64,000 bases of DNA from Streptomyces griseoflavus (GCF_014649995.1 NZ_BMUC01000010.1:245660-309659), one strand, 5' to 3'. Positions 36,907 to 46,171 are shown, counted from the stretch's first letter. Notes: generated by a model not told the origin, from the letters alone. Numbers and translations are program-made.

Positions 36907-37724
36907 GCTCCGGCTCCTTCCGTGGCGGCGGACGCGAACGTGGCCGTGACCGTGCCGAGCCCTTCGATGTGCGCGGTGAACTCGTCACCCTCGGCGGCGA
37001 CGGCCATCGGGCCCAGCGCACCGGTCAGGACGATGTCGCCGGCCCGCAACGGGTCGCCGAGCCCGGCGAGGGTGGAGGCGAGCCAGAGCGCGGCGGTGAG
37101 GGGGCTGCCCAGGCAGTCGGCGCCGGTGCCCTCGGAGACCGTCTCGCCGTTCTTGGTGAGGGTCATCGTCACGGCCCGCAGGTCGACGCGGTCCAGGGGG
37201 ATGGGGGTGCCGCCGAGGACGTACAGGCCGCAGGAGGCGTTGTCGGCGACGGTGTCGACGATGGTGATGTCCCAGTCGGCGATGCGGCTGTCGACGATCT
37301 CCAGCGCGGGCAGCGCGAACGCCGTGGCGCGCAACAGGTCGGCGACGGTCGGGTCGCGATGCGGCAGGTCCGTGCCCAGCACCAGGGCGACCTCGGCCTC
37401 GACCTTCGGCTGGAGGAGTCGGCCGGGGGCGATCGGCTGCCCCTCGGGCACCGCCATGTCGGCGAACAGCGCGCCGAAGTCCGGCCGGTCCACGCCGAGC
37501 TGCCGCTGCACGGCGGGAGAGGTCAGGCCGATCTTGCGGCCCACCAGTCGCCGCCCGGCGGTGATCCCACGTTCCACGTGCAGGCGCTGCACGGCGTACG
37601 CGGCTTCGATGTCCGCCTCGGGCAGGAGCGAGCGCACCGGGGCGCACGGGACTCCGGTGCGGCCGGCCTCCTCCAGAACGGCCGCCGCCTTGGTCACGGC
37701 GTCGGCGGGCTTGTGGGCGCTCAC
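36903..37724 (-). CDS. 2-keto-4-pentenoate hydratase
   Basis: Adds water to 2-hydroxypenta-2,4-dienoate to give 4-hydroxy-2-oxovalerate, the aldolase substrate. 273 residues of the MhpD/DmpE/HsaE family: [40 protein letters not shown] (metal ligands) and [17 protein letters not shown] 37724 starts the operon, transcribed divergently from the IclR regulator 156 bp away. It is the intact counterpart of the broken copy at 46.8-47.6 kb. Confidence 0.94.
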   Translation of the reverse strand: MSAHKPADAVTKAAAVLEEAGRTGVPCAPVRSLLPEADIEAAYAVQRLHVERGITAGRRLVGRKIGLTSPAVQRQLGVDRPDFGALFADMAVPEGQPIAPGRLLQPKVEAEVALVLGTDLPHRDPTVADLLRATAFALPALEIVDSRIADWDITIVDTVADNASCGLYVLGGTPIPLDRVDLRAVTMTLTKNGETVSEGTGADCLGSPLTAALWLASTLAGLGDPLRAGDIVLTGALGPMAVAAEGDEFTAHIEGLGTVTATFASAATEGAGA

Positions 37725-37850
37725 GGTCGCCCCCGGCGGGGACTGGTGCGGCGGTGCGGGGCGAGCATGCGGGTTACCTCCGAGCGGAGAGTGGCGGGGT
37801 TGTCGGAGAGGCGGCGGTGGCCGTCCGTCGATCCACGACAGGTATAGGCG

Positions 37851-37892
37851 TACGTTCCGAGCGGCGGCAAAATACGTTCCATGACACGGAAC
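37851..37892. promoter_or_regulatory. Candidate IclR operator: repeated TACGTTCC
   Basis: TACGTTCC occurs at 37851-37858 and 37873-37880, two helical turns apart. The second forms an inverted repeat GTTCC-N7-GGAAC (37876-37892) across the IclR start codon. The site lies in the hydratase/IclR divergent spacer. Confidence 0.55.
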
Positions 37893-38654
37893 AGCGCGCA
37901 GGGGAACATGCTCGACAAGGCGGCTACCGTCCTCGACTGCTTCCGCCCGGACGGCGGTGCGTTCCGTCTCACGGAAATCGCCGCCCGCACGGGACTGGCC
38001 AAGACGACCGCGTTCCGCCTCTGCGCCGACCTGGTGCGCCTCGGTCTGCTCGAGCGCGACGGCGAGACCTACCGGCTCGGCGGCAAGCTCTTCGAACTGG
38101 GCTCACTGGTGCCGCGCCGGCTCGACTTGCGGGAGGCGGCGCTGCCGTTCCTCCAGGACCTCTTCGAGGCCACTCACGAGACCGTGCACCTCGGCATCCG
38201 GGAGGGGCACGACGTGGTCTACATCGAGCGGATCCACGGCCACCAGACCCTGACGCTGCCCTCACGCATCGGGGGACGGCTTCCCCTGACCTGCACGGGC
38301 GTCGGCAAGGCGCTGCTGGCCTTCTCCGCCTCCGAGCTGGCGGACGAGGTGCTGGCCGGGCCACTGCCCCGTCTCACCCCGCACTCGGTCACCGATCCGG
38401 CGCGGCTGCGTACCGTCGTGGAGCAGATCCGGGTCTCCGGTCTCGCCTACGAGGAGCAGGAGGCCGCCCTCGGCGTGAGCTGCATCGCCTCGCCCGTCTT
38501 CGACGGGCCGACGGCGGTGGCCGCCCTGTCCGTGGCCGTGCCGCGTGGCCGATTCCACCCCGCCGAGCTGGCACCCGCCGTGCGGACAGCCGCTCTGGGC
38601 CTGTCGCGCGTGCTGCGCTCGGGCGGTGGAACGGTGGGCGGCACCTCTTTCTGA
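37881..38654 (+). CDS. IclR-family transcriptional regulator
   Basis: A 257-residue regulator with an N-terminal winged helix (FRLTEIAARTGLAKTTAFRLCADLVRLGLLE) and a C-terminal effector domain (LTCTGVGKALLAF, VSCIASPVFDG). IclR members often control aromatic catabolism; divergence from the hydratase-dehydrogenase-aldolase operon makes that operon the probable target. ATG 37881 sits within the candidate operator, consistent with autorepression. Confidence 0.92.
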   Translation: MTRNSAQGNMLDKAATVLDCFRPDGGAFRLTEIAARTGLAKTTAFRLCADLVRLGLLERDGETYRLGGKLFELGSLVPRRLDLREAALPFLQDLFEATHETVHLGIREGHDVVYIERIHGHQTLTLPSRIGGRLPLTCTGVGKALLAFSASELADEVLAGPLPRLTPHSVTDPARLRTVVEQIRVSGLAYEEQEAALGVSCIASPVFDGPTAVAALSVAVPRGRFHPAELAPAVRTAALGLSRVLRSGGGTVGGTSF

Positions 38655-38756
38655 GCCGGCACCGGGCGACCGGCCCGGGGGCGGTGGCGGACCCGGCAGG
38701 CCCGCACGTCCATGAATCACCACTGCCGCGATCCTTGACGCCCACCTCCACCCCTC

Positions 38757-38799
38757 TTACCGTAGCGGTCATTCCAGCCACTGTAGTGAACACTACAAG
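38757..38799 (+). promoter_or_regulatory. TetR-type operator upstream of exported amidohydrolase
   Basis: A 43-bp block starting TTACCGTAGCGGTCATTCCA and containing the perfect 7-bp palindrome TGTAGTG-AA-CACTACA at 38782-38797. It is visibly related to the block at 46068-46110 between the hydroxylase and TetR genes. Confidence 0.65.
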
Positions 38800-38914
38800 A
38801 ACGATCGGTGCCGGTGCGGCTGTCGCCGCGCCGGCCACCTGTGGCTGCCCGGTGTCCGCGTGGCCCCCCAGCGGACGTACCTTCCCCCTTTCGCTCCTTC
38901 GGTGAGGTGTTTTC

Positions 38915-40075
38915 ATGGCTGCTACTGGACAAACCGACTCACGCGGCGTGAGGCGGCGCGGGCTGCTCAAGGCGGCGTTGCCGCTGGGAGCCACCGCGAC
39001 AGCCCTCGGCACCGGGCCGGCGAGCGCGACCGGCAGCGCCCCCTCGGACGCTCCGGCACGGCGCGGCAGGGACCGCATCGACGTGCACTGCCATCTGATC
39101 CCGGACTTCTACCGCCGGTCCCTGGCCGCGCACGGCATCACCGAGATCGGAGGCGTGCCGGTCCCCGCGTGGAGCCCGGCCCTCGCGGTCGGCTTCATGA
39201 ACCGCTACGGCATCCAGACCCAGGTGGTCTCCGTCTCCGAGCCGGGCGTCACCTACCTGTCCTCCGTGAAGGACCGGGTGGCGATGGCACAGCGTCTGAA
39301 CACCTACACGAGCCGGGATCTGGTCCACACCGCGTCCGCACACCTGAAGGGACGCTTCGGCGGGTTCGCCGTCCTGCCCCTGGGCGGCACCGTCGACGAG
39401 CAGGACGTCTCCCACGCCGTCACCGAGGCCAGACGGGCCGTGCGGGACCTGAGGATGGACGGCGTGGGAATCTTCAGCAGCTACGGCGGAAAGTACCTGG
39501 GCGATCCCGTGTTCGCACCGCTGATGAAGGCACTCGACGACCTGGGCGCCATGGTGTTCATCCACCCCGCGACCCCGCAGGGCTATCCGGATCTCGGGTT
39601 GCCGCCGTTCCTGTACGAGTTCACGTTCGACACCACCCGCGCACTGGTCAACATGCTCTACAAGGGCGTCTACCAGCGGTACCCACGCATCCGGTGGCTG
39701 GCCGCGCACGCCGGCGGCACCCTGCCGTACATCTCCTACCGCACCAGCCTGCTGACCCTGACCCCGGCGATCGCACAGCAGGTGAGGGCCGCCGGCCAGG
39801 ACGACAGCAGCCCGCATTTCCGCAAGCTCTTCTACGACACCGCTCTGTCCCCGGCGCCCCAGGCGATGAAATCCGTGCGCGAACTGGCCGGAACCGAGCA
39901 CATTCTCTTCGCCACCGACTGGCCGTTCACCAGCGCCCTGTTCCCCGCGGCCGGAGACCCCGCACCACAGCTCGACGAGACCTTCTCGCCTGCCGAGCGA
40001 CTGGCCGTCGAGCGGTCCAACGCGCTGGCCCAGTTCCCCGCACTGGCCGCCAGGATCAGAGCCAAGCCGGCCTGA
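38915..40075 (+). CDS. Amidohydrolase (ACMSD-type) with Tat signal
   Basis: A 386-residue metal-dependent amidohydrolase. RGVRRRGLLKAALPLGATA is a twin-arginine-like signal, so the enzyme is probably exported. The barrel has the metal ligands IDVHCHLIPDFY (HxH), FIHPATP, the AHAGGT His and ATDWPF Asp, the set found in ACMSD-family decarboxylases and hydrolases. The paralogue at 47.8 kb lacks the signal. Export of such an enzyme is unusual; it might act on an extracellular aromatic acid before uptake. The family includes 6-methylsalicylate and resorcylate decarboxylases, so decarboxylation of an aromatic acid is the leading guess. Confidence 0.88.
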   Translation: MAATGQTDSRGVRRRGLLKAALPLGATATALGTGPASATGSAPSDAPARRGRDRIDVHCHLIPDFYRRSLAAHGITEIGGVPVPAWSPALAVGFMNRYGIQTQVVSVSEPGVTYLSSVKDRVAMAQRLNTYTSRDLVHTASAHLKGRFGGFAVLPLGGTVDEQDVSHAVTEARRAVRDLRMDGVGIFSSYGGKYLGDPVFAPLMKALDDLGAMVFIHPATPQGYPDLGLPPFLYEFTFDTTRALVNMLYKGVYQRYPRIRWLAAHAGGTLPYISYRTSLLTLTPAIAQQVRAAGQDDSSPHFRKLFYDTALSPAPQAMKSVRELAGTEHILFATDWPFTSALFPAAGDPAPQLDETFSPAERLAVERSNALAQFPALAARIRAKPA

Positions 40076-40168
40076 GCCGGGTCCAACGGCGGTGAGCCTC
40101 TTCTGTTGCTGTGAGTGAGTCCGCAGCGTGTGCCGTGGCCCGGCCGAGATGCCGGGCCACGGCAGGCG

Positions 40169-41809
40169 TCATTCCTCTCGCGCTCCGACGAGAACCCGTT
40201 CACGCCATCGGAGGTCCGTGCCGGCCCCTTCCATGGGCCGTGCACGCCGTCCGGCGGCGCTGCCCACCCACCCGAGCAGGAAACCCGCGGGAATGGCCAC
40301 CACGGCGGTCGACTGCAGTCCGATGAGGTGGAAGTCGTGTCCCGGCAGCAGCGAGGCGGGTGCGCCCGAGAAGGAGAGGGAGCAGACGTACAGGGCGGTG
40401 GTGCAGAGAACACCGCCATAGACGGTCCACAACAGCCCGGTCCGGTTGTACCGGCTCCAGAACAGTCCGTACAGACAGGCGGGCAGGACCGTGGAGGCGG
40501 CGAGAGTGAGTGCCAGATAGGTCAGGGACTGAAGGTTCCGTCCCTGGGCCATTGCCGCCAGGAGGATGCCGAGCCCGCCCACGGCTCCTACGGCCCATCT
40601 GGCCGATCGTACTTCCCGACGCTCGGACATACGTCCCCTGCGTGCCGCGTGCGCGTGCAGGTCGTGCGCCAGGGCGGCCGCTGCGCTCAGTGCGATGCCG
40701 GCGACCACCGCCAGTACGGTGACGAAGACCGAGCACGCGACAGCGGTGTACAGCACGCTGCCCGGAAGTCCCGAGGTGCCGCCCCCCAGCTCCCCGGCCA
40801 GGAGGAGCAGGGCCATCTGGCCGCTGCTGTCGACGGCACGGATCTTCCGGCCTCCCACGACACCGGCGGCACCGAGTCCTGCGATGACGACGCAGAGGAA
40901 GAAGACGGCCATGACGGCGATGGCGTAGCGGGTCGCCCGGCGGGCGGTGGCGCCGTCGGCGGCCGAGTTGATCCTCATCAGGACGTGCGGCATGCACGCG
41001 CCGCCCAGGACGACGGACAGTTGCAGGCTCAGGAAGTCGAGACGGCCGACCGCGCCGTCCCCTACGGCGTGACCGGGTTCGAAGTACCGGTCGTGAAGTC
41101 CGCTCCCCTGCTCGGCCGCGGTCAGCAGGGCGCCCGGGTCGAAGTCGTGGTGCCGCAGGACCAGAAGGGCGAGGAGCAGCATGGTGGTGAACACCACGGC
41201 CACCTTGACGATCTGGACAAGGCTCGTCCCTCTCATGCCACCGAGCACCGTGTAGCAGATCATCAGCACTCCGACGAAGGCGGTGCACGCCTGTTCGGCC
41301 CCCAGACTGGTCAGTCCGAGCAGGAGTGCGGTGGCGCTGCCGGCTCCGGCCAGTTGAAGGACGAGAAAGGGCAGGCAGACGGCCAAGGTGGCCGTGGCGG
41401 CGGCGATACGGGACGACGAACCCGGCGAACGCAGCGCGAGGATGTCGCCCAGGGTGTAGCGGCCGGCATTGCGCAGCGGACCGGCGAGGAGCAGGAACAC
41501 ACCGACGGCCAGGCAGCTGCTGACCGCCAGGGAGATGCCGTCGTATCCGGCCACGGCCACCAGGCCGGATACGCCCAGGAGTGTGGCGGCCGATATGTAG
41601 TCCCCGGTGAGCGCCAGCGCGTTCTGCACCGGCGTCAGTGACCGGTTGCCGGTGTAGAAGTCGGCCGTGGTGTCGCCCTCGGGACCGGCCAGAACGCAGA
41701 GCAGCAGGGACAGAACGACGAACGCCATGAAGGCGGCCAGCACCATCGCCCGGTCGTCGGAACCGCCCGGGACCGACGTGAAACCTGCGGCAAGCGACAG
41801 CTCGGTCAT
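40169..41809 (-). CDS. Sodium/solute symporter (acetate permease-like)
   Basis: A 546-residue SSS-family transporter with about 13 membrane helices. DFYTGNRSLTPVQNALALTGDYISAATLLG, GYDGISLAVS, YTLGDILALR and MPHVLMRINSA mark the ActP/MctC branch, which carries acetate, pyruvate or similar monocarboxylates, and possibly here an aromatic acid. ATG 41809 overlaps the upstream DUF485 stop (ATGA), fixing the start. Transporter and small partner are a recurrent pair. Confidence 0.9.
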   Translation of the reverse strand: MTELSLAAGFTSVPGGSDDRAMVLAAFMAFVVLSLLLCVLAGPEGDTTADFYTGNRSLTPVQNALALTGDYISAATLLGVSGLVAVAGYDGISLAVSSCLAVGVFLLLAGPLRNAGRYTLGDILALRSPGSSSRIAAATATLAVCLPFLVLQLAGAGSATALLLGLTSLGAEQACTAFVGVLMICYTVLGGMRGTSLVQIVKVAVVFTTMLLLALLVLRHHDFDPGALLTAAEQGSGLHDRYFEPGHAVGDGAVGRLDFLSLQLSVVLGGACMPHVLMRINSAADGATARRATRYAIAVMAVFFLCVVIAGLGAAGVVGGRKIRAVDSSGQMALLLLAGELGGGTSGLPGSVLYTAVACSVFVTVLAVVAGIALSAAAALAHDLHAHAARRGRMSERREVRSARWAVGAVGGLGILLAAMAQGRNLQSLTYLALTLAASTVLPACLYGLFWSRYNRTGLLWTVYGGVLCTTALYVCSLSFSGAPASLLPGHDFHLIGLQSTAVVAIPAGFLLGWVGSAAGRRARPMEGAGTDLRWRERVLVGAREE

Positions 41810-42222
41810 CTCTGTCTCCCCTGCGATGAGTACGGCCATCGGGACATGGCTGCTGCCGAGCCCGGCTGAGGCAGTGACGGGTGCACGAGTTCGGCATGCC
41901 GTCGCATCAGGTCGACGAGTGGGTCGGCGTGGCGGCGGAGCGTGCGGTCGTACCACCATGAGGTCAGCAGCAGAACGGTCAGCTGCAGAGCGCCGAGCAC
42001 GACGCCCAGAGGCATCCTGTTCGCCGGACGGGTGGCGAACAGCTCGCCTACCGTGCCGGGGAGCAATGCGGTGAGCAGGAAGGCGGCGCCGTTGATCACC
42101 AGGAACTGCCGACGCGCACCGGCAAGCGTGCGAAGCAGTTGTTGCGTGGCGCTCGCGACAGGTTCTCGGAGTCGGTCGTCTGACGGGGGCCCATTGCCGG
42201 GCCTGGAAGGCGGGACGGACAT
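41806..42222 (-). CDS. DUF485-like small membrane partner of the symporter
   Basis: A 138-residue protein with two membrane helices (about residues 42-58 and 74-92), fitting the DUF485/YjcH subunit that accompanies acetate-permease-type symporters; the C-terminal 45 residues are soluble. ATG 42222 has AGAGGA about ten bases upstream; the in-frame ATG 33 bp earlier lacks an RBS. Confidence 0.75.
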   Translation of the reverse strand: MSVPPSRPGNGPPSDDRLREPVASATQQLLRTLAGARRQFLVINGAAFLLTALLPGTVGELFATRPANRMPLGVVLGALQLTVLLLTSWWYDRTLRRHADPLVDLMRRHAELVHPSLPQPGSAAAMSRWPYSSQGRQR

Positions 42223-42554
42223 GAGTCGGGGTCCTCTCGCGAGGTAGGTGGTCACTCACTGGGCCCCGGCATCACGGTTCCTGGCGTCCCATGACAGGAA
42301 GCACGACGAGCGGTGTGCCGGACGGACCGAGCGGTGCGGGACGGCGACGGGTGGGCACGCGGAACCGCAGGCGTCCGGGATTGCCGAGTCCGCAAGAGTT
42401 CACCCGTGATCGGGCCGTGAGGCCAGGTGCCCGTTGAAGCCCCAGTGTGAGGGATGTGCGACCGGGCGAGAGGGCGGGCGGCGGTGTTCCGCCGCGCTGC
42501 CGTGGATCGAGCGAGTACGGTCACCCCGCCGGGCGGCGGAGTGACCGTCCTGGG
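42223..42554. other. Intergenic region between symporter operon and dioxygenase
   Basis: A 332-bp stretch without a credible gene; a 90-codon minus-strand frame here has no RBS and poor codon bias. It should carry the symporter promoter, and its right end is the terminator of the hydroxylase operon. Confidence 0.55.
42517..42548 (-). terminator. Hairpin terminator of the hydroxylase-hydrolase-dioxygenase operon
   Basis: Stem ACGGTCACCCCGCC / GGCGGAGTGACCGT with one mismatch, immediately after the dioxygenase stop. Confidence 0.7.
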
Positions 42555-43562
42555 TCAGTCGTCGGGGATGCCTGCGCCGCTGAGGGCGGGGACGGTCCGC
42601 TCCGGCCGGACGAGGGAGCGGGCGCCGAGCCGGAACTGGTCGAGCTTGTCGACGATCGTCTGGCCGACGGGCTTGTGGCCCCAGATGCTGATGCCCTGGT
42701 GGGTGGAGGGCTCCCAGGTGCTCTCGTCGATGACGAGGGGGTTCCAGCCGACCTCCCACTCGAAGCCCGAGGGGGTGCGGGCGTAGTAGGAGAGTTCCTT
42801 GTCGTTGGTGTGCTGGCCCACCGACAGGGCCATGTCGAAGCCGAGTTCGTGCACGCGCTCGTAGCTCTGGGCCAGGTCGTCCAGGCTGTCGGCCTGGATG
42901 TTGAGGTGCTGGACGCGGGTGCGGATCGGGTCGATCGGCAGGCCGCGGACGGCGGCGATCGCGATGGAGTGGTGACGTTCGTTGACGCGCAGGAAGCGGA
43001 TCTTGAGCTTGACGCCGCTGATCGTCTCGTCGATGTAGTCGGTCAGGCGGGCGTCGAAGACCGTGTTGTAGTAGCCGCGCATCAGGGTGGGCTTGGCGGA
43101 GGTGATCGCGACATGTCCCATGCCCGAGTCGCCGGTGACCCAGCCGGAGGCGAGCATCCGCAGCGGCTCGGGTGAGATGACCGGGGTGGTGTAGATCTCC
43201 TGCACGATGCCCTTGGGGCCGGGGAAACGCAGCAGGCGTTCCACGCCGCGCAGGGCGGCCTCCTCGTCGGAGCCCCGCACGACAGGGACGCCATGGGCCC
43301 GGATACGGGCCTCGATCCACTCGAAGGAGGCGTGGTCGTCGATGTGCCAGCCGATCGCCACCACGTCCTCGGCGGGGCCGCGCCGGATCAGGAAGCGGCA
43401 CTCGTGGTCATCGAGGCGGAAGCGCATCACGTCGCGGGAGATGTCGTCGTGGTGCATGCCGATGGCGTCGGTGCCGAACCGGCGCCAGTCGGCGAAGCGG
43501 TTGGACTCGATGACGATGTAGCCGAGGTGGACGGAGCCGAAGACCGAGGATGTGGTGTTCAT
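42555..43562 (-). CDS. Extradiol (meta-cleavage) catechol dioxygenase, type I
   Basis: Opens a catechol ring next to the hydroxyls using Fe(II) and O2. 335 residues, two VOC modules. Iron ligands are His150 (GMGHVAIT), His219 (VQHLNIQ) and Glu270 (FEWEVGW), the BphC/HsaC pattern; HHSIAI also matches the active-site His. The ATG overlaps the hydrolase stop (ATGA), and the hydrolase and FAD hydroxylase lie upstream, giving hydroxylase, hydrolase, dioxygenase in one transcript. A paralogue lies at 53.9 kb. Confidence 0.94.
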   Translation of the reverse strand: MNTTSSVFGSVHLGYIVIESNRFADWRRFGTDAIGMHHDDISRDVMRFRLDDHECRFLIRRGPAEDVVAIGWHIDDHASFEWIEARIRAHGVPVVRGSDEEAALRGVERLLRFPGPKGIVQEIYTTPVISPEPLRMLASGWVTGDSGMGHVAITSAKPTLMRGYYNTVFDARLTDYIDETISGVKLKIRFLRVNERHHSIAIAAVRGLPIDPIRTRVQHLNIQADSLDDLAQSYERVHELGFDMALSVGQHTNDKELSYYARTPSGFEWEVGWNPLVIDESTWEPSTHQGISIWGHKPVGQTIVDKLDQFRLGARSLVRPERTVPALSGAGIPDD

Positions 43563-44422
43563 CGGCGGCCCGCCAGGAAGTCGGCGCAGAGCTGGTTGAA
43601 CAGGTCGGCGCGCTCCCACTGCACCCAGTGGCCGGTATTGGCGACCTCGTACAGGTCGCAGTTGGGCATGCGCTCGGCCAGCATCCGGCCACCCGAGGGC
43701 CGGTTGACCTTGTCCGCGGCACCCCACAGCACCAGGGTGGGCACGGCCAGGCGGTTCAGGCGCTTGTCGCGGGTGAAGTCCATCTTCCACAGCGCGCGCA
43801 GCGACTTCGGGCGCCTGAGCGGCGGGGCGGCGACGACCTCGGGGTCGATGCTGTCCTGGTAGCGCGCGTCGATGATCGAGTCGGGCACTTGGGCGGCGTT
43901 GAAGACCAGGTAGTCGCGGATGAACCTCTCCAGCTTCCGCCGCGAGGGCCCGTCCCCCGTGTAGTAGTTCAGGAGGCTGTTCAGGCCCGGCGTGGGCAGC
44001 GCGCGGGTGGTGCCGATGCCGCCGGGGCCCATGAGCACCATGCGGTCGACCCGCTGGGGGGTGTCCAGCGCGAGGCGCAGGGCGCAGGCGCCGCCGTAGG
44101 AGTTGCCCACGAAGTGGGCCTTCTCCAGACCGAGTTGGTCGAGCACGCCGCGGATGCCGGCGGCCAGGGCGCCGAAGGGGTCGGTGAGGTCGATGCCCTT
44201 GCTGCTGCGGCCGTAGCCGGGCAGGTCGGGCACGATGACCCGGAACTCCTTGGCCAGCTCCGCGATGTTGCGGCTGTAGTTGGAGGCGCCGGAAGCGCCG
44301 GGGCCGCCGCCGTGCAGCAGCAGGACGGGCGCTCCCTGCCCCGTCTCGGCGACGAAGATCTTCTTGCCGTCGACGTCGAGCAGGCGCTCGTGCATCGCGG
44401 GGACTTCGGCGGGCGTGGTCAT
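43559..44422 (-). CDS. Meta-cleavage product (C-C bond) hydrolase
   Basis: A 287-residue alpha/beta hydrolase of the MhpC/BphD/HsaD family, cleaving the ring-opened 2-hydroxy-6-oxo-dienoate into an acid and 2-hydroxypentadienoate. Oxyanion loop LLLHGGGPGASG, nucleophile Ser108 in VGNSYGG, late Asp in LVLWGAADKVN and His in NTGHWVQWE. GAGG precedes ATG 44422. It overlaps the dioxygenase gene and follows the hydroxylase by 8 bp. Confidence 0.93.
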   Translation of the reverse strand: MTTPAEVPAMHERLLDVDGKKIFVAETGQGAPVLLLHGGGPGASGASNYSRNIAELAKEFRVIVPDLPGYGRSSKGIDLTDPFGALAAGIRGVLDQLGLEKAHFVGNSYGGACALRLALDTPQRVDRMVLMGPGGIGTTRALPTPGLNSLLNYYTGDGPSRRKLERFIRDYLVFNAAQVPDSIIDARYQDSIDPEVVAAPPLRRPKSLRALWKMDFTRDKRLNRLAVPTLVLWGAADKVNRPSGGRMLAERMPNCDLYEVANTGHWVQWERADLFNQLCADFLAGRR

Positions 44423-44430
44423 GGTGGTCC

Positions 44431-46032
44431 TCACTGGGCAGTGGTCGTGGCCGGCCGCGACGCGGGGGCGAATCCGGCGGGGGGCGGCGGGAGTTGGGCA
44501 CCGGCGGGGGCGGCGGCGTAGACGTAGGCGTCGGGGCGCAGGGCAAGGGTGGCCACGCGGTGCCCGGCCAGCCAGGGCAGCAGGACGCCGTCGCTGTCGA
44601 CGACCGCGCCCTCGGCCGGGCGCGAGCCCACCGGCAGAACGGCCAGCGACTCGACACCGAGGCGCTCCCACGCGGGCTGCGCGGTGGGCAGCCCTCGATG
44701 CAGCAGCAGCCAGCGACCGCCGAGCACGTCGTCCAGCCGTACGCGTTCGCCGTCGGGCCCGGTCACCCAGGGCTGCGGGATCTGGTGCCCGGTCGCCCTG
44801 GTGCGGGGGCGGGCCTGCAGGCCGGCTTCGTAGCGGGCCACGGGGATCCAGTTCGAGTCCTGCATCCAGTCGCCGAAGCCCGGTATGCGGTCCAGGGCGC
44901 GCAGGGCGCCGTTGCGGACCCGCGCGACCGGCAGGCGGCGCTCGGTGATGATCCGGCCGACGAAGACCGCCCGCTTCGTGACCTCCCTGACGTGCGGCTT
45001 GCGCTCGGTCTCATAGCTGTCGAGGACCGCCTCGGGCAGTTCGCCGCGCAGCACGGCGTCGAGTTTCCAGCAGAGGTTGGCTACATCACGCACCCCGGCC
45101 GCCATGCCCTGGCCGATCCACGGCGGCATGGCGTGGGCGGCGTCACCGGCGAGGAAGACCCGGCCCATACGGAAGCGGGTGGCGAAGCGCACATGGTGGC
45201 TGTAGACGGTGGCGCGCAGCACCTCGACGCTGTCGCGGGAGATGCCGTACCGGGCCACCAGCTGGTACACGGCCTCCTCGGTCGTCAGCTGCTTCTCGTC
45301 GTCGCCGGGCAGGATCGGGAACTCCCACCGGTGATGGCCGAGCGGGGTCGGGCAGTCCACGGCCGGACGGGCCGGGTCGCAGTGGAAGCGCAACTTGTCG
45401 TGGTCCGGCCAGGGCTTGAGCATCTTCGTGTCGATCACCACCCAGCGGTCCTCGTACGTCTTGCCCTCATAGCCGATGTTCAGCTGGGCACGGGTGAGGC
45501 TGGATCCGCCGTCGGCCGCGATCACGTAGGAGGCGCGCAGCCGGTGGACGGAGTCGTCGGCCGTTCCGACGACCGTCAGTTCCACCCCGTCGGTGTCCTG
45601 GCGCAGGCGCAGGCACTCGTGACGCAAAAGGATCTTCACGTTCGGATAGCGGTCGACACCGTCGCGCAGGACCTGCTCCAGCGCCGGCTGGTAGATGAAC
45701 ATCTGCGGCGGGTGGCCGTGCCCGCGCGGGGTGGGGTGCGCGCTGAGGAACGTACGGCCATTGGCGTCGACGAAGTCCACATCCCGCTCGGTCAGCATGT
45801 CCCGCTTGAGGCGCTCGGCCAGGCCGATCCGCTGCCAGATACGGACGACCTCCTCGTCGGTGGAGATGGCCCGGGCACGCGTGAAGATCGCGGCGTCCCG
45901 TTCCAGGACGACGACGCGCAGTCCCATCGCCCCCAGCAGATTCGCCGCGGTCACGCCCGTGGGCCCGTAACCGATCACCGCCACGTCGTAGGCGCTGTCT
46001 TCGGTTTTCGTCCCGGCCCCGGTCTCGCTCAT
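44431..46032 (-). CDS. FAD-dependent aromatic hydroxylase (MhpA/PheA class)
   Basis: A 533-residue class A flavoprotein monooxygenase that would hydroxylate a phenolic ring to a catechol with NAD(P)H. FAD motifs are GYGPTGVTAANLL with VLERD, the DG motif VIAADGGSSLTR, and LAGDAAHAMPPWIGQGM. The C-terminal thioredoxin-like domain of the phenol hydroxylase/MhpA type is visible (GRWLLLHRG). First gene of the operon, divergent from the TetR gene with an operator-like block between. Confidence 0.93.
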   Translation of the reverse strand: MSETGAGTKTEDSAYDVAVIGYGPTGVTAANLLGAMGLRVVVLERDAAIFTRARAISTDEEVVRIWQRIGLAERLKRDMLTERDVDFVDANGRTFLSAHPTPRGHGHPPQMFIYQPALEQVLRDGVDRYPNVKILLRHECLRLRQDTDGVELTVVGTADDSVHRLRASYVIAADGGSSLTRAQLNIGYEGKTYEDRWVVIDTKMLKPWPDHDKLRFHCDPARPAVDCPTPLGHHRWEFPILPGDDEKQLTTEEAVYQLVARYGISRDSVEVLRATVYSHHVRFATRFRMGRVFLAGDAAHAMPPWIGQGMAAGVRDVANLCWKLDAVLRGELPEAVLDSYETERKPHVREVTKRAVFVGRIITERRLPVARVRNGALRALDRIPGFGDWMQDSNWIPVARYEAGLQARPRTRATGHQIPQPWVTGPDGERVRLDDVLGGRWLLLHRGLPTAQPAWERLGVESLAVLPVGSRPAEGAVVDSDGVLLPWLAGHRVATLALRPDAYVYAAAPAGAQLPPPPAGFAPASRPATTTAQ

Positions 46033-46067
46033 CAGGCCACCTCACTGTCGATCATGCCGCACGGCCC

Positions 46068-46110
46068 TTACTGTATCGTTCACTCCAATTGTAACGAGTG
46101 CTACGGTAGG
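46068..46110. promoter_or_regulatory. TetR-type operator in hydroxylase/TetR spacer
   Basis: TTACTGTATCGTTCACTCCA begins a block with an imperfect palindrome centred on AATT (GTATCGTTCACTCC / GTAACGAGTGCTAC). It shares order and most bases with the block at 38757-38799. Confidence 0.6.
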
Positions 46111-46171
46111 CTTGTCGCCGGAGACGGTCAAGTGGCCGGCGCGAAGCGCACCAACAGGAGGGGCACCTGCC

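Noticed and set aside
42252-42524. A 90-codon minus-strand frame in the gap after the DUF485 gene
   Set aside because: No RBS, Arg/Thr-rich translation without coding codon bias.
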